The notes below the pieces were generated by a model, which was given only the letters and a program-made list of their open reading frames with translations, did no database searches and had not been told where the DNA came from. The translations under genes were made by a program, and so were the position numbers. From Tyto alba (Eukaryota; Chordata; Aves; Strigiformes; Tytonidae), in assembly GCF_018691265.1 (NCBI RefSeq), contig NW_024881324.1, positions 8,559,730 to 8,623,729 of the forward strand: 64,000 nt of DNA. The letters are read 5' to 3'. Shown here piece by piece: positions 1 to 13,164 of this stretch; position 1 is the first letter of the stretch, and every line of letters begins with the position of its first letter.

Positions 1-762
1 GGGTGTCGCGTGAGTAAGGAAGTGGGAAGCACTGTCATCTGAACCATGCTGGTTTTGTTTAATGTCTCCTGGTTGGGAACTGGGAAGCAAACAGGTTTTG
101 CAGATGTCCCTCAGATGTCTGAGAACACTGAAAATGATACTAGAAGAATACTGGAGTTGCACAATGCGTTGTGCTACAAGTAGCTTTGACTTGTGCATAA
201 TTAAATAGGGGGGAAACGCTCAAGTTTTATGAAAACAGGCAGGTTTTAACGTTGTATAGGCTCTCTTCCATCGCGTGGGAAATCTTTTTGTAGGGCCAAA
301 AATGTACTTTTAAAAAATAATACCTGTGGTAGAGATCAAGGTCCCTGTTACATCTAATCCAACACATACAGTAGGATGGTGTTGCAGAGCGGATGAAGTG
401 AGAGGGGAGCCGATTTTGTGCCCGGAGGCTTCCCCACGCTGGCTTTTCTGACTCTTAGAAAACGAGGAGGATTGCTTCGGTCTCCCATGGGCAGCGAGTC
501 CTGGCAGCAGGACGGTGCCGGGGCTTTGCCAGTAGGTGGGGATCGTGCAAGTGAACTGGAAATTGCATCCTCCTTCCAGCGTGGGAGGTGCTTGTTAGCG
601 TGGAGTTCACCTTGTTTACTTCCAGCACATGGGGCAGGCTTTAATGTGAGAAAATAATTTTATTTTTGTGGTTTTGTCCTTAAAGAAAAGTGTGTCAGGA
701 CATAATATTTGCTCAGACATCTGCTAGTGATTATTAAAAAACAAGCAAACGTGAACAAGTTC

Positions 763-786
763 TTTTTTTTTTTTTTTTTTTTTTTT
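763..786. repeat. poly-T tract (24 T)
   Basis: An uninterrupted run of 24 T, followed directly by CAG. It resembles an unusually strong polypyrimidine tract and acceptor, but no JARID2 coding sequence follows it. It is best read as a simple repeat in the intron. Confidence 0.9.
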
Positions 787-3116
787 CAGCTGTCTTGGTT
801 TTGCATTTTAATTTTCTGGCATGTGGTGATGCTCTTCTCTGTGCAACAGCATGGCATAAAATGGCAGACCCAGCCTAAAGTCACTCCTTGATGATGTGCT
901 TACTGGAAAACTTGCTGGTAGGGCGTGGTGGGTTTGGCTCAAGCTGAGAAGTAGGAGTCTTGAGTCATGCTACCAGAAGAGAGGGGGATCCCCCATTTCT
1001 GGATGTAGGAACCGGTAACTCAAGTCTACAGTTGCTGAGTGCTTCTGTAGGTATCTGTGCTCTGCTGTGCTTGGGAAGCAGCTTGCAGGGTGCTCTGCTG
1101 AAGAGAAGGAACCAAGTAGCAGATGGAGATGAGAAACGCTGCAGAAGAAGAATGGCTCCGGAGCATGGCGCAGGAGCAAGCGGTGCACGGGAGAGAGCGT
1201 GGGGGGGAGTTGGAGGCTGGTAAAGCTGATGGTACTGCTGAAATAAGTGCCCATCCAGTGGCACTCGGTACTTAGCCACACTGATGTGGTGACTCCCGCT
1301 GTAGCTTAGTCCCACAAAGTTAACTTGTCTTTTCTAGTTTTCTAAGTAGCCCAAGGAACAAAAAGGAAAGAGATGTATCCGGGACAAAGCCCCCTCTAAA
1401 ATGGGCTACTGCAATACATTCCTGTTTCTTCTCCCTTCTCAGTGGGAATGCTTTTGCATTACTTCGCACACTTGTACCTTATGTGAGCATATCTGAGTTG
1501 AAGGCTGTTGGTGGCTGTGGTGGCAGCAATGACCAGGAACTTGGGAGGAGCGTTTGTAGGACCCACAGTGAAATGCCTGCAGCGTTGTTGTTGACTGATT
1601 AATTTCAAGGCTTGCTTAGCCTGGATGGCTTTATGCAACCTGCAGTGTTCCACAGCTGAAATCTGAATGCAATATTAATTTTCTACACCTTGTATACAAT
1701 CTAGTCTGGGCCTCAGTCTAGGAGGGAAGGTCTGTGTCCCTATGTCATTGTGGCCGCTTGTATGTGTGAGGTGGAGTATATATGAGGCTCATATGTAGTG
1801 GCTGGAGTCATCCAGTTCCTCCACAGTTAATGTTGTGGGGCAACAGCTTCTAAGAACTCCCACTTGCCCAAGGCTGTCTTGTACCTTGTTTTAACAGCTA
1901 GTTATTTCACTTAGTGGGTCTAAGTATCTTTGCTGAACTACGTGAAGTGAGGTGGTTTTGGAGACTGCGAATACCTTCTTGTGATCAGAGAGCGTGGTCA
2001 GGAAAAACAGATGATTCCAGAATTAATGATAATTTGAACAGTTTTTAGCAAACAAGTTTAAGTTGCCAGCTGTACTTTGAACTAGTCATTAGGTATATGG
2101 GTTAGCTCAGTTGTCATTCATTAATTGTCATTCCCAAGCACCTTTCCATTGTTTGCAGGAGAGGAGGTTCTCAGAAACCAACTGCTTCTCATTTAAAACA
2201 ACACAAGCAAAAAAAACCCAAAGGAAAATGTGCATCCATTCATTGTGGCTAAAGTTTTAAAGCAAGAAGTGTTATTTATGGAAATGTGCCCTGCTAGGCT
2301 CAACAGTCAAGGACTGAATGGAGATGGGCTGAGTATTTTACTTTGATTTGTTCACTTGAGAATTTAAGGCTGGTTTAAAATCGTGTTATTAATTTAGGCC
2401 AAATTTTAAATTTTTGGACCACAGAAAGTAAAAAAGATCGAATCAATAGAGGATTCAGTAAAAATAACTTTTGAAAATGGTTGCATTCAGCCTTACTGGA
2501 ATGTTGTATTTACTGAAAAGTAACCCAGATTCTTCTAACTAGATGACAGGATTAAGAATTACACTCTCACGTAGAAGTAATACAGGTCTGGGTTGTGTCT
2601 TGGATTACAAGATTTTGCAAATAATTTTGAAGGAGTCGTGTCTTAGAGTGACCACATGCTTTGCACTGGTTACCTGCTCATGGTGTCTGCATGGATGGGA
2701 GCAACCAGATCTCCCACTCTCTAGTTCCTTCCTGGCACAAACAGGTATGGAGACACAGATGATGATTGAATCTCGATTTCCACTTCTGCAGACTTGCTGG
2801 CAGTAGTCACTGAGCTGGCATGTTGTTGAAATGAGCAACAGGAACCACTGACACAGGCAGAAGATACTACCCCAGAAGCTTAGGGGGACATGGGAGAGGA
2901 AATGCATTTCAAGGGACTCCTTCGTACGCCCGCTTTCAGCTCTTGGAATGATACTGTTTATTCACCTGGAGTAACTTGGGAGGCAGTGGTTGCAGTGGTA
3001 TCTGAATACATACAGATAGAAACACTGCCAAGTACTACCAGAGCTAGCACTTGCACTCAGGCGTACTCCAGGGAAAGCCAGTAGTAAGATCGTAAGATCT
3101 CCTTCTTCTCCCTTTT

Positions 3117-3230
3117 GGTGTTTTTTTTGTTTGTTTTTTTTTTTTGTTTGCTTGTTTTTTGTTTGTTTGTTTTGGGTTTTTTGTTTGTTTGGTTTTGTTT
3201 GGTTTTGTTTGTTTGGGTTTTTTTTTGCTT
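3117..3230. repeat. T/G-rich low-complexity tract
   Basis: About 110 bases composed almost only of T and G in TTTG, TTTTG and GGTTTT units, with no A or C apart from a few positions. Such tracts are common in bird introns and mark simple-sequence expansion. The reading frames across it on both strands are low-complexity artefacts. Confidence 0.85.
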
Positions 3231-6200
3231 ATCCAAGTAATGTTTACCCTCACAATTGCAGAAAAAAAAATTGTTTTATATTTTGGCAGTATTGATGTAG
3301 ACTGCTTGGATTTGAATTCTGGAGCCCTGTTCTCACGAACTGGTGATCCTCTAGAAGGTTACTATTTAAAGTGAATGTCTTGGGCTGGTTCTCAGGAGTG
3401 AAAGGGTGAAATACAGCTTAGCTGTGCTTCCTGCTGGTATATGTAATAGTGATAAGGATTTCCTGGTTGTCCGATGAAGAATGATACCTCCAGCACCAAG
3501 TTTTGTATGCTCACCTTGGGTTTGCCTAGAAGTGCCTGTCACTTGGTTGATTTTGTTTGAGATGGAAATTACACACTTGATAATTGTTTGATCTGCAGCA
3601 GACACCTGGCTATTAAAGCCTAAATTACTCTTCCTCCCCCCCCCCCCTTTTCTTTTAAATGAGGGCAGAACATATGCACAGCCTATCACTTACAGGTATG
3701 TTTACTGTAATAAATTAAGCTGCACACACAAAGGAATCTTTTCATACAGGCATGTTTTGTGCTAGACCAAGTGTCATGTTGTACAGTTCAGTTAAACTGC
3801 GTGTGTAAATTGTGTGTTGACTCTGATGAGAACAAAAGATGGTGTGCTTTGAACCTGATCCAGATCGGTGTAGGGACAAGTAAAACTCTGAGATAACTAT
3901 TTTGCGAAGCCAGCAAAGTGTCACAGTAAGGAAATCAATAACTCGGGCACACAGCAGAGGGAAAACTGTAATGATAGCAGCCCAGAGTGGTCAATGCAAA
4001 AGCAAATATTGGTGAGGTAGGGCGCCCATCCATGCCAGAGCCCTCCCTGTAATGGGTGGTAGTGGCTGATGGAAGGACAGCCGTACTGCTCGACTGTGAC
4101 TGCGTGTAGCTGTGTGGGTTGTATGGGATGGTCAGGTTGAGACAGCAATATGAGAAAGCTCCCACGGAACTTATCTCAGCCGTATCTGTGCGAGGACAAA
4201 CCCCTGGATGGAAAAATGTTAATATACAGTGCACTGAATTTCTGCTGCCCAGATTGACAGGTGTAATACTGAAAGAGATCTGGGAACTGCAAAGCCCAAC
4301 TGAGCAATAGCAAGAAACTCAAACTCTCTCTGTTTAAATACGTGTTTTGATAGAGGATGTTTCCTCAACAGCTAGCCGTAGATCAGGCAGTAAGCAAGTC
4401 TGTATTCCTAACTATCTACACAGCGTTTGGTAAAAACTAATACCAGCTCATCACCGCTAGTCAGTAGTGGCAATTTTAACGTGTTAAAAGTAAATATCTA
4501 CAAATACTTACATTACAATTTCTCAGGATGAGAAATGACAAAAGCAAAGTAACCAAATACCGGCGCTGCTTTTAGAGAGAGTCATAGATTCCTTTGCTTT
4601 AGCTTGCAGGCTGCTTGCTAGCAACTCAAAGTGAGAAACACACTGCATGGAAAACGGAGATGGGAGTTAATCATGGAACGGTGACAATCAGCTACTTAAA
4701 CTGAAGTTCCTATAGAGTTTGGAAATCTAACTGTAGTGGTGCTGTTACAAGGAAGGACAAACATCAGGCAATAGAAAAGCAGGAAACAACAAAGGCAAAA
4801 GTGAAGTTCAGGGAGTAAGCAAAAGGTTGTGAGTCAAAACAGCAAGCAAATACTGAGTATATAACAAGCAGGAAGTTTTGTGAAAACCTGCAGATTGCAG
4901 GAGATTAGGGAACGTTTGAAAAAAATAATTTGTTTTGCAAATCTCTTCTCAGTTGAGATGCTTAGGTACGAGGACAGCCTCTCAACCCCAGAATTTATTA
5001 TAAATAGATTAGTATGAACGCATGCATATCATCAGTTCAATTGTGCACATTGTTCTTTGTGTATGATTTATAGTACTTAGGAGTTACGGAGTAATAAACT
5101 GAAAATAGTCAGATTTTTGTACTGACGTACAACTAAATCTCGCATACTGATAATTTAATACTTGGTTTGTAGCTAACACAGCGTGCGCTGCTATCTAAAG
5201 TATTAATGTTTACTAAATTTAACACAGACTGGTATTACTAGCCTGAGCTTTGCTTTGCGAAGAAAAGACTGCCTTTGTGTAGTAGGTGTTTTCTTCCTAA
5301 ACATGTCCTTTTCTACAAGCTAAAGGCATGGTGCTGGGATATTCTATTTTAAAAGACATTTCTCATGTATTTTTAGCTAGCACAAACTGTAGTGTTTTGA
5401 TTCTAAAGAATGCAATTTACTTAAAATATTCAACTAAAAATTAATTCCAGTCCAGAAAAGCTTCAAAAAGTGTACTCTACGTTGGAGAGGAATGCTTTCC
5501 AGTGTAGTCTGAGTTTGTATACGCTGGATATTTTTGTTGTAGAGTTTTAGTCTCTGGCTGTATTTTGCTGTCTCAGACCTAAACAGTCAGTTCAGTAGCA
5601 GAGAAGCGTATCAAAAGGAGGTGAGGATTCCTTAAGCTGAAGCTTTTTTGAGCTTCATGTCCTAGGTAGGTCTTTAAAGTCTTTCAAAAGCAGTAGAATG
5701 AAAATAACATTCTGTTGAGAGAAAGGGAATTGCCATTTATTTTTAAATAGTCTGGATATTTCTGACTGGATGTTGGGTGTTTGCATGATGTTTAGATGTG
5801 GTATTATGAGTTTTCCCCTCATCCTTTTCCTTGTTGCAAAGTTTTTTCTGTTTGCATATTTACAAGCTTTACGTAGCATTATACCCTTTTGATGAGGATA
5901 GAGCGAGCAATTTATTTTGAGGACGCAAACAGGATTTTTGTTGTTCTTTTTGCCACTCATGCTAATCCATCTCCTGTTGCCAAATGCACGCTAAATAGGT
6001 CATTCCAAGAAATTGTTGAATTAACAAGCAAAGAGCAAAGCCATGCTGGTAGTGTTACCTGTTCATCACACACAAAATATCTTTATCACTTCCTTGCCTA
6101 TTCTGCCTTGCTCGTAAGTGGAGATTAAGTGAGTCCAATGGTCTGCTTGATCTGATGTAACCATACAGGAGGGGGGTACCTCCTTTTTTGGCAGCAGCTT

Positions 6201-6819
6201 CACACTTATATTGGATTAAGTGTAATGTGAAACTGTACCTGAAATAATTGGTTTTATGCTTCTAGAGGTTTTCATGGGGACATATGAGGTTATTAAGATG
6301 CATCCACCCCTTCACAAGGTAACAGTTCTAAATTGTTGACTCTGTTTTGAAATGATTTTTCCTTTGCTGGGCCACCTTTGAAACTGGTTATCGTTACACA
6401 GATCTGGAGTAAAGACTGCTTGAAAACTTGGCTTTTGCTTCCTGACCTTAGTGTCTCATCGTGATGTGTAGTAGCTACAGAATAGTAGAAACCCTTGGAG
6501 TATATGCCTGTTCGTTCATCAGTAATTGTTGCAGAAACTAAAGGATGCTGTAGTCATGAAAGAGTGCCTTCGTTTAGTAGTGTTCATAAATCCTATTGTT
6601 GATGCTAGACCGTGTAACTGCTCGGGATTTTAATAAAAGATAAATATTTCAGAAGGAGCAGGCCTGTTTCTGTGGCACTGGCAAGTTCAAACTAAGCAGG
6701 AGGAAGTACAGCAAACATCAACAGAGGTGTGAGAGAAGCAGCATCTCAGGCACATCTGACCATATAGCAGCAGGGCTCCACAGCCATCTCAGGAAGGAGG
6801 AAAAGTTCAGGGTTGTAGA

Positions 6820-6837
6820 GGGTGGGTGGAGGGGGGG
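6820..6837 (+). other. G-quadruplex-type motif
   Basis: Four runs of at least three G with loops of 1, 4 and 1 bases can be drawn (6820-6822, 6824-6826, 6831-6833, 6835-6837). The motif is on the coding strand, so it would also be present in the nascent JARID2 transcript. Folding is inferred from the pattern only. Confidence 0.5.
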
Positions 6838-9204
6838 TCTGGCATTTTCACTGTCCTCACGGAAATGAAGGGCCCCCCCAGCAGCGTGGTGGGTAGTGGA
6901 GAGCTGGTGATGCTGCCAGGCCGTGTGCCCCGAGGGAAGCGGGCAAGGAAGAGGAGCAGGGAATTGTTGGTACTGGGGGAAGATGGCTAGCGGAGAGTGT
7001 ATTTTCAAAGACAGACTGAACCAAAAGTACTTTCAGTTCACTAATTCATTTAATGACTATGCTAAATTCACAAGTAATTCCCTAATCCTCTTTCAGTGCT
7101 CTAGAGACTGATAATAGGGATGCTACAAACAGCCTCAGCCGATCCTTGTTGCAAAGGGTTAATTTTGAACCATGAAACAGGCTTAACCTTTCCTTTTCGG
7201 GGTGGTTGGTGGTTGTGGAGTCCTCCTCAGTGCTTATCTTTTGTCACATAAGATTTGAGCAGGTAGTTTCAGAGGTGTGGTGAGTGGATAGTGTATGTTT
7301 TCAACAGCCAAGCTGAGGAAGCACTTCAATGGGCAAAAATGGCTGTGTAGATGAGAGCAGCAGGCAGGGTTGCTTGCTAACCTTTATAGTTTAGGTTTTG
7401 GCGAGAGAGCGTACGTTTTGTGCAGAACAGAAGCCAACACAAAGCGTTTTTTTTTTCTCTCGCTGCATGTGTGGTTTTGGTGATGGAAGTGTAGTTGGTT
7501 GAAATTAAAATCCCATTCATCCTGTGTGGGGGTCCTCCGTCTGCTTGATGGAACAGAACTCTCTGCAAGGCAATCCGAGTCATTTTGGGGATATACAGGC
7601 AGATCTATACAAGACCTTCATTCTGGAAATATAATTATTCATAGATATGAGGAAATACATGTGTTCAATTGTCTTTCAGTCCCAGTTCAAAGATTATAAG
7701 CACCATGATGAAAAAAAAAAATTAAACTCCATGCTATATTTGCCATTAAGGAGATGAAAAGAAGCAGTGAGAATGGCTGGTGGTTTTCGTTGTTTGGGGA
7801 GGTGGGAGTTGGATAGTGAGGACGTGTACAAATTTATGCAGAGTTTAGGGAGAAAATTGCTGATGCTACTTTTGTTCTCAGTTGTCATTAGGGAATGTGT
7901 ATATATGTATATGAACACTGCTGGGGTTTAATTCCCCCCCCCCATTTTAGCCACAAAATTGTGGAATTTTAAAATACAGTAACAAACCACTTCTTACCCA
8001 ATTATTTAAGTTTAATATCCATGAAAAAGAAGAGGGTTGCCAATTATGTGTTTCATCCACACTGAATGATAACTGTGCTTTCCTTAAGTCATAACAGTCA
8101 AGCCTGCTGCGGAATGACAAGACCTGGCTTTTCCCTCAGTGTTATTTGATACATGTTTCAGTTTGACATTATGTAAATACTCTGCTATTAGGGAAGAAAA
8201 TGATATAAAATTGCATCCTTTCTCAATGAGGTTTTAAGTTCTTTCAGTAGCTTCTCTCCTTTTTGAAGCTGTAATAAAGATCGTAATTAGAATCCCAGTT
8301 GCTTAAGTGAGAAATTAGCATGTTCTTAAATGCTGAGTGGAGTCAGGCTCCCGGCGAGACCCCCTCCGGGTATCTGTCCTGCCCCAAAGCGCTTTCCCTA
8401 ATACCAATTTGCGTTCTAGACGTATTAAAGAAAATCATATTCATTGCCACCTAGCAGTTAATCAGTGCCTTCAGATAGGCTTGAAATAATTTACAGCCTG
8501 ACTGCCAAAACCACCTGCATCTGTTCCTTTCCTACAGCTGTACCCAGACATGCTCTAAAACTTACCAGAGTGTCAGTCCATCACCCAGTACCGGCACTGA
8601 GACAAATTGACTCCATGCATGTCCTTCGTTCTTGCAAATTTGTCACAAATACTACTTAACCCCACCCCGGACCTCCTTGCTTACTGTCTTCCAGGCTCTA
8701 GCCAAGGGAAGAAAAATCTGATGGCTTTTACTAGATATTTTCCCTGTCAAAATTATCTTTCCCTAAAGGTTTTAATATGTTTTTTTTAGAACTGGGTACG
8801 AGCATAGATACCTTATCTATTAATATATATTTTACCATATAAATAAGATTATAGCAGATTGGAATAAATTAAAACATTAATGGGGCTAAAATAAACCTCA
8901 TTTGTAAATTAATTAAAAACAAGAAGCAAGGAACACTAACACTTTAAAAAAAAAAGACATTTTCATGGTGCAAAATACAGATTTAATTTCCAAATAAGTG
9001 AATGGTAAACTGTAATTGTATGATGTGCAAGAAAATAGTTGGAACATATGAGATAGTAGTCACAGATTTAACAGTCAAGATGTTCCCTTTCTGGTTTTCC
9101 AAATTGTTGCAGAAGATACCAAAGGGTAAAGCAAATAAAATACTGTCTTCACAATCGACTCAGGTAGGGATATGATATTGGTGGGAGATGGATTCAGATC
9201 TATC

Positions 9205-9542
<338 letters not shown>

Positions 9543-10745
9543 TAGGGGGACAGTCTCATCCAAACGACGAGCTGTAGCACTGCACACCAAGTAGCAGCTA
9601 GACAAATGTACTGGTGCTGCACTTGAATATATTGTGTGCATTTCAACTCTCAGCAATTTGACTGTATCTTCAGCAGGAGCATTCGAGTTCATGGTTGTAA
9701 AGACCATAAAATGAGGCCGGTAATAGTGCAAAAGAAAATTGCTTTTATGCTTAGCACTCTGTTATCCTGAATGGGTTTTTGTCTAGCTCTCTTAAGTCCT
9801 CCCCGTCCTCCTTTGTTTTGTCTGACTATAAACTGAAGAAGTGCTTAACTTGCAAGAAGTACTTGTTCTTGCGAGAGGAGAAATCTGGTTGGAAATTCCC
9901 TTTCTCTACCTACTTACTGTCCTTTATTGTTCAATCTCAGTGAGGCTTTTCAGCTCACTGTGGGTGGAGGGGTTGCTGTTGTTCTTAGCTGTCCCAGGAG
10001 CTGGATTGTTCCCATGGTGATAATTAAAACAGGTGAGCTCCTCCACTTTGCAACCCAGGTGCAGACAAGGCATCTGAAGTTGTGCAGCGAGATGCCCGGA
10101 TCATCTCACAGCGCAGGTGCCTGGGGCTGTGTGGTGCGTGTCGCCTGCATGTCAGCCTCGGGGACCCAGCGAGAGGGGCAGCTGGCTGGCCAGATTAAGC
10201 TAAAGAAGGAGCCTTTACCTGAGGGGTTGTTTTTACTGGGACTTTTCATGGCCCTGTGTCCCAAGTCATGTGCTGCAGATAGCTTCTTCAGTTTAATCTC
10301 CCAGTTGTTGTATTGATTCTCATAGTGTGTTTTTGTTTTGGCAGGTGCCCCCCCCGGGCCCCTTAGCTAGTCACTGCTCCTTGATGTGCTGAAGCGATGC
10401 CTCTTGCTGTTGTTTAGCCCCATTACCTGCTGAAAGGGTGTGCATTTGTTACGGATAGGGCTTGTCTGCAAAAGTTTTACTTGGTGGATTGAATCCTTCA
10501 AAGCTCGTGTTTGAGTTCCCCTTTCCAGTTCCGAGGTCTCCATTGCATCTGTGAGCAGCACTGGCTGACACCACCCATAGCTCCCTGCTGAGGCTTTCTC
10601 ATCTTGATGCAGCATGGTTTGATTGATTTCTTCTTCTCTTCTATGAGATTTCAGGCTAGTGGTAGCTTTAGACTGGTTGCTAATTTATCTGTCTTGACTC
10701 TGGTCCAATATGGAGCCTTCATCCTGTTGGGACTTCTAGTAAAGC

Positions 10746-10772
10746 GGGTGGGAGGAGGGTATGGAGGGGGGG
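10746..10772 (+). other. G-quadruplex-type motif in intron A-B
   Basis: Runs GGG at 10746-10748, 10750-10752 and 10757-10759, then seven G at 10766-10772, are separated by loops of 1, 4 and 6 bases, which fits the canonical pattern. It is on the coding strand about 1.2 kb after exon A. Folding in DNA or RNA is inferred, not shown. Confidence 0.5.
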
Positions 10773-12360
10773 TGGTTTGCTAGCTTTTGTGTTTGTTTAG
10801 AGGATTGCGAGGAGCAGAATCTAATGGAGTTTAAAGTGGCATCACTGTCCTCTGAAATTTAATCTGTGGAAATGTATTTCTAATTTAGTCTGCTGTGAGG
10901 TTGATCAGTCTGTTGGCAGCATGTCACTGCTGTGATCTGGGCCAACTGCCACAGTTGTTGGTGGGAAAATTCAGATGGGGGGGTGTGTGTGTATGTGTGT
11001 GAGCACACATGGCTGCATTCACACACTTGTTTCCACTGCTTGCTAACTAAGCATGTGTTATTTATAGTTTTGAGGGCACTTGCACTTAAAGAAAGGCAAC
11101 CTGTGTGGGGATGTGAGTTCTCTCCATTTTTATTTCTTACTGTCTCTCAGCATTCTGCTTTAACAATGCAAATTGGAAGCATGTGTACTTTTGTCCTATT
11201 TCAGTGCTTCATTCAGAAGGTTTGTTGGGCTTGGTTGTTTTTTGTTTTTTTTTTTTTTTTTTAATTTTAATCAGTGGCTGTTTAGCTCTTGCACCTGTAA
11301 TTTTCTTCTTTGTTATTCATCTGAAGAATAATTGATGTTTTGTATTGTCAATTAAGAACTTGCAATTCATTCCTAATTTCTTCAGTATGCAGGAGCACTC
11401 GTATATATCAGACAACACGTGTGTTCAGACGGCAAGATCCCAATTACAATTATATTAAAAACCACGAGGGAAAAACTGCTCAGAGTGCCACACATGGCAT
11501 GTTCTTGGTCTGCTTAAACAGGCCAAAGAAAAGCAGAAAGGGGAAGCTGTCAGCTCTCTGTTTCAGCACCTCGACAAGCTTATTTCTCCATCACCCCTGT
11601 ATAAAGCCTGAAAAGAGCCAGTAAAAACAGGGGGGAAAATCCTGTTGGACATCTGCTACCTAGATGCATTTCTGTGGAGGAGCAGGAGAGTGCCTGTGGC
11701 TCGGAGGGAGGAGGAGTGCGGTTGTTGAGATCAGTATTAGCATGATTCTGGCTTCGGTGTCTGAACTGCAGTGTCCTCCAGGAGGTCCTGGCTGCCCGAG
11801 ATTGTGCCCGTTTGGTCCCTCGGGAGGTTTAGCTCCAGGTGGTTGTCTCTTTTGAGGTGCCTATTGGAAAAAGTGGGTGGAAGCTGGTTCTTAATATACT
11901 TGCAGGGTGTTCATGTAGCAGCTTGCTGGTATGTCCAGCTCCAGAAAGGTCCCACAAGTGGTGTTCCAGGGCACTGACAGGCTTATTTTGGTGCTGCTCT
12001 TCTGATGCTATCAAGTGAGCTTGGAGAGGGAAGAGCCAGCAGCTTACTTAAACCCTGCATAGGGAAGACTGGTGATTTTTTTGGAAGGCGTTTGTTTTGG
12101 TTTTAAAGCTCTGTGCTATTATTTATTGAAGTGCTGAGGGATTCAAAATTGCTTGCATGGTGGGACGTGTGGTTGTTCTGACTCCTGTCCAGATATGTCT
12201 GTCCAGCCTTGGCTGTTCGCGCTTTCATGATGAAATGCGACCTACAATTACATGGAAATAAGAGCACTCACAGCGTGTAAGTTCAGCACTTCGAAATTTG
12301 TTTAGTAGTAAGTGTAGTGCTGATAAGATCCAGGACCGTAAATACCCATGTTGGTGTAAA

Positions 12361-12385
12361 TTTTTTTTTTTTTTTTTTTTTTTTT
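12361..12385. repeat. poly-T tract (25 T)
   Basis: An uninterrupted run of 25 T in intron A-B. No coding exon follows it, so it is taken as a simple repeat. Confidence 0.9.
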
Positions 12386-13147
12386 AAGTTGGTACTCTCT
12401 TACTCTCTTAGGTCCTAGTCCTTCAGAATGCTCTGATGAAATCGTGCCTGCATTTATGCTCAAAGCTCTTCTTCAGCAAGGGAGTCTTCTCCAGGACTGG
12501 TGGGAAAACAGCTCTGTGGTCATGTCTCTGTCCTTGTCCCACTACACCCTGCAGCAGTGTCAGAAGTACAGTGTAAATTTGTCGCACCATGTCAGCATGT
12601 ACTTTCATTTTCTATTTATAAACAGAGAAATTTTTCAAAAATCTCATCACCTCTACAAGTTCACTCTTCAGTACTCTGGGGGGTTTATTTTAACTGCCTG
12701 CAGCTGAATTCTGTGAATGATGGAAGGGTAATATCATGCAACAGTGTGGAAGAAAGTCCCTTGATGTGCATAAGGTTCCATACTTAGGAAGAGAGGCCCT
12801 ATTTACCTGGCTTTCTGCTATGTGTCAGAAAAATCCAGTGATTCAAATCACTTTGTTACCTTTTTTTTTTTTTTAAGCGTCCTATAACTTCAAGAGGAGA
12901 TACTTTAACCAAGATGACCTGCTTGGTTTCATTATCCAGAATACTAGGGGCTTTAGACATATTTTTAATTATTTTGTGTTTTGAACTCTTGATTTGATAA
13001 TACAAAGTACTAATTACTTCTTAAAAGGTAATTGGAGCAGAATGAAAAAACTGTAACAGTTCATGAATATCTGAACACCCTGGAATACATCTAACTGACC
13101 AGACTTGGCAAGGCTCCCCTGTTTTCTATTATTTAAATGTATTATTT

Positions 13148-13164
13148 TGATGATGATGATGATG
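13148..13164. repeat. TGA/GAT triplet microsatellite
   Basis: About five and a half copies of the TGA/GAT triplet in AT-rich intron sequence. It is short and likely of low variability. Confidence 0.75.

Noticed and set aside
763..800. Poly-T plus CAG as an exon acceptor
   Set aside because: The sequence after it gives no JARID2-like or other conserved coding sequence.
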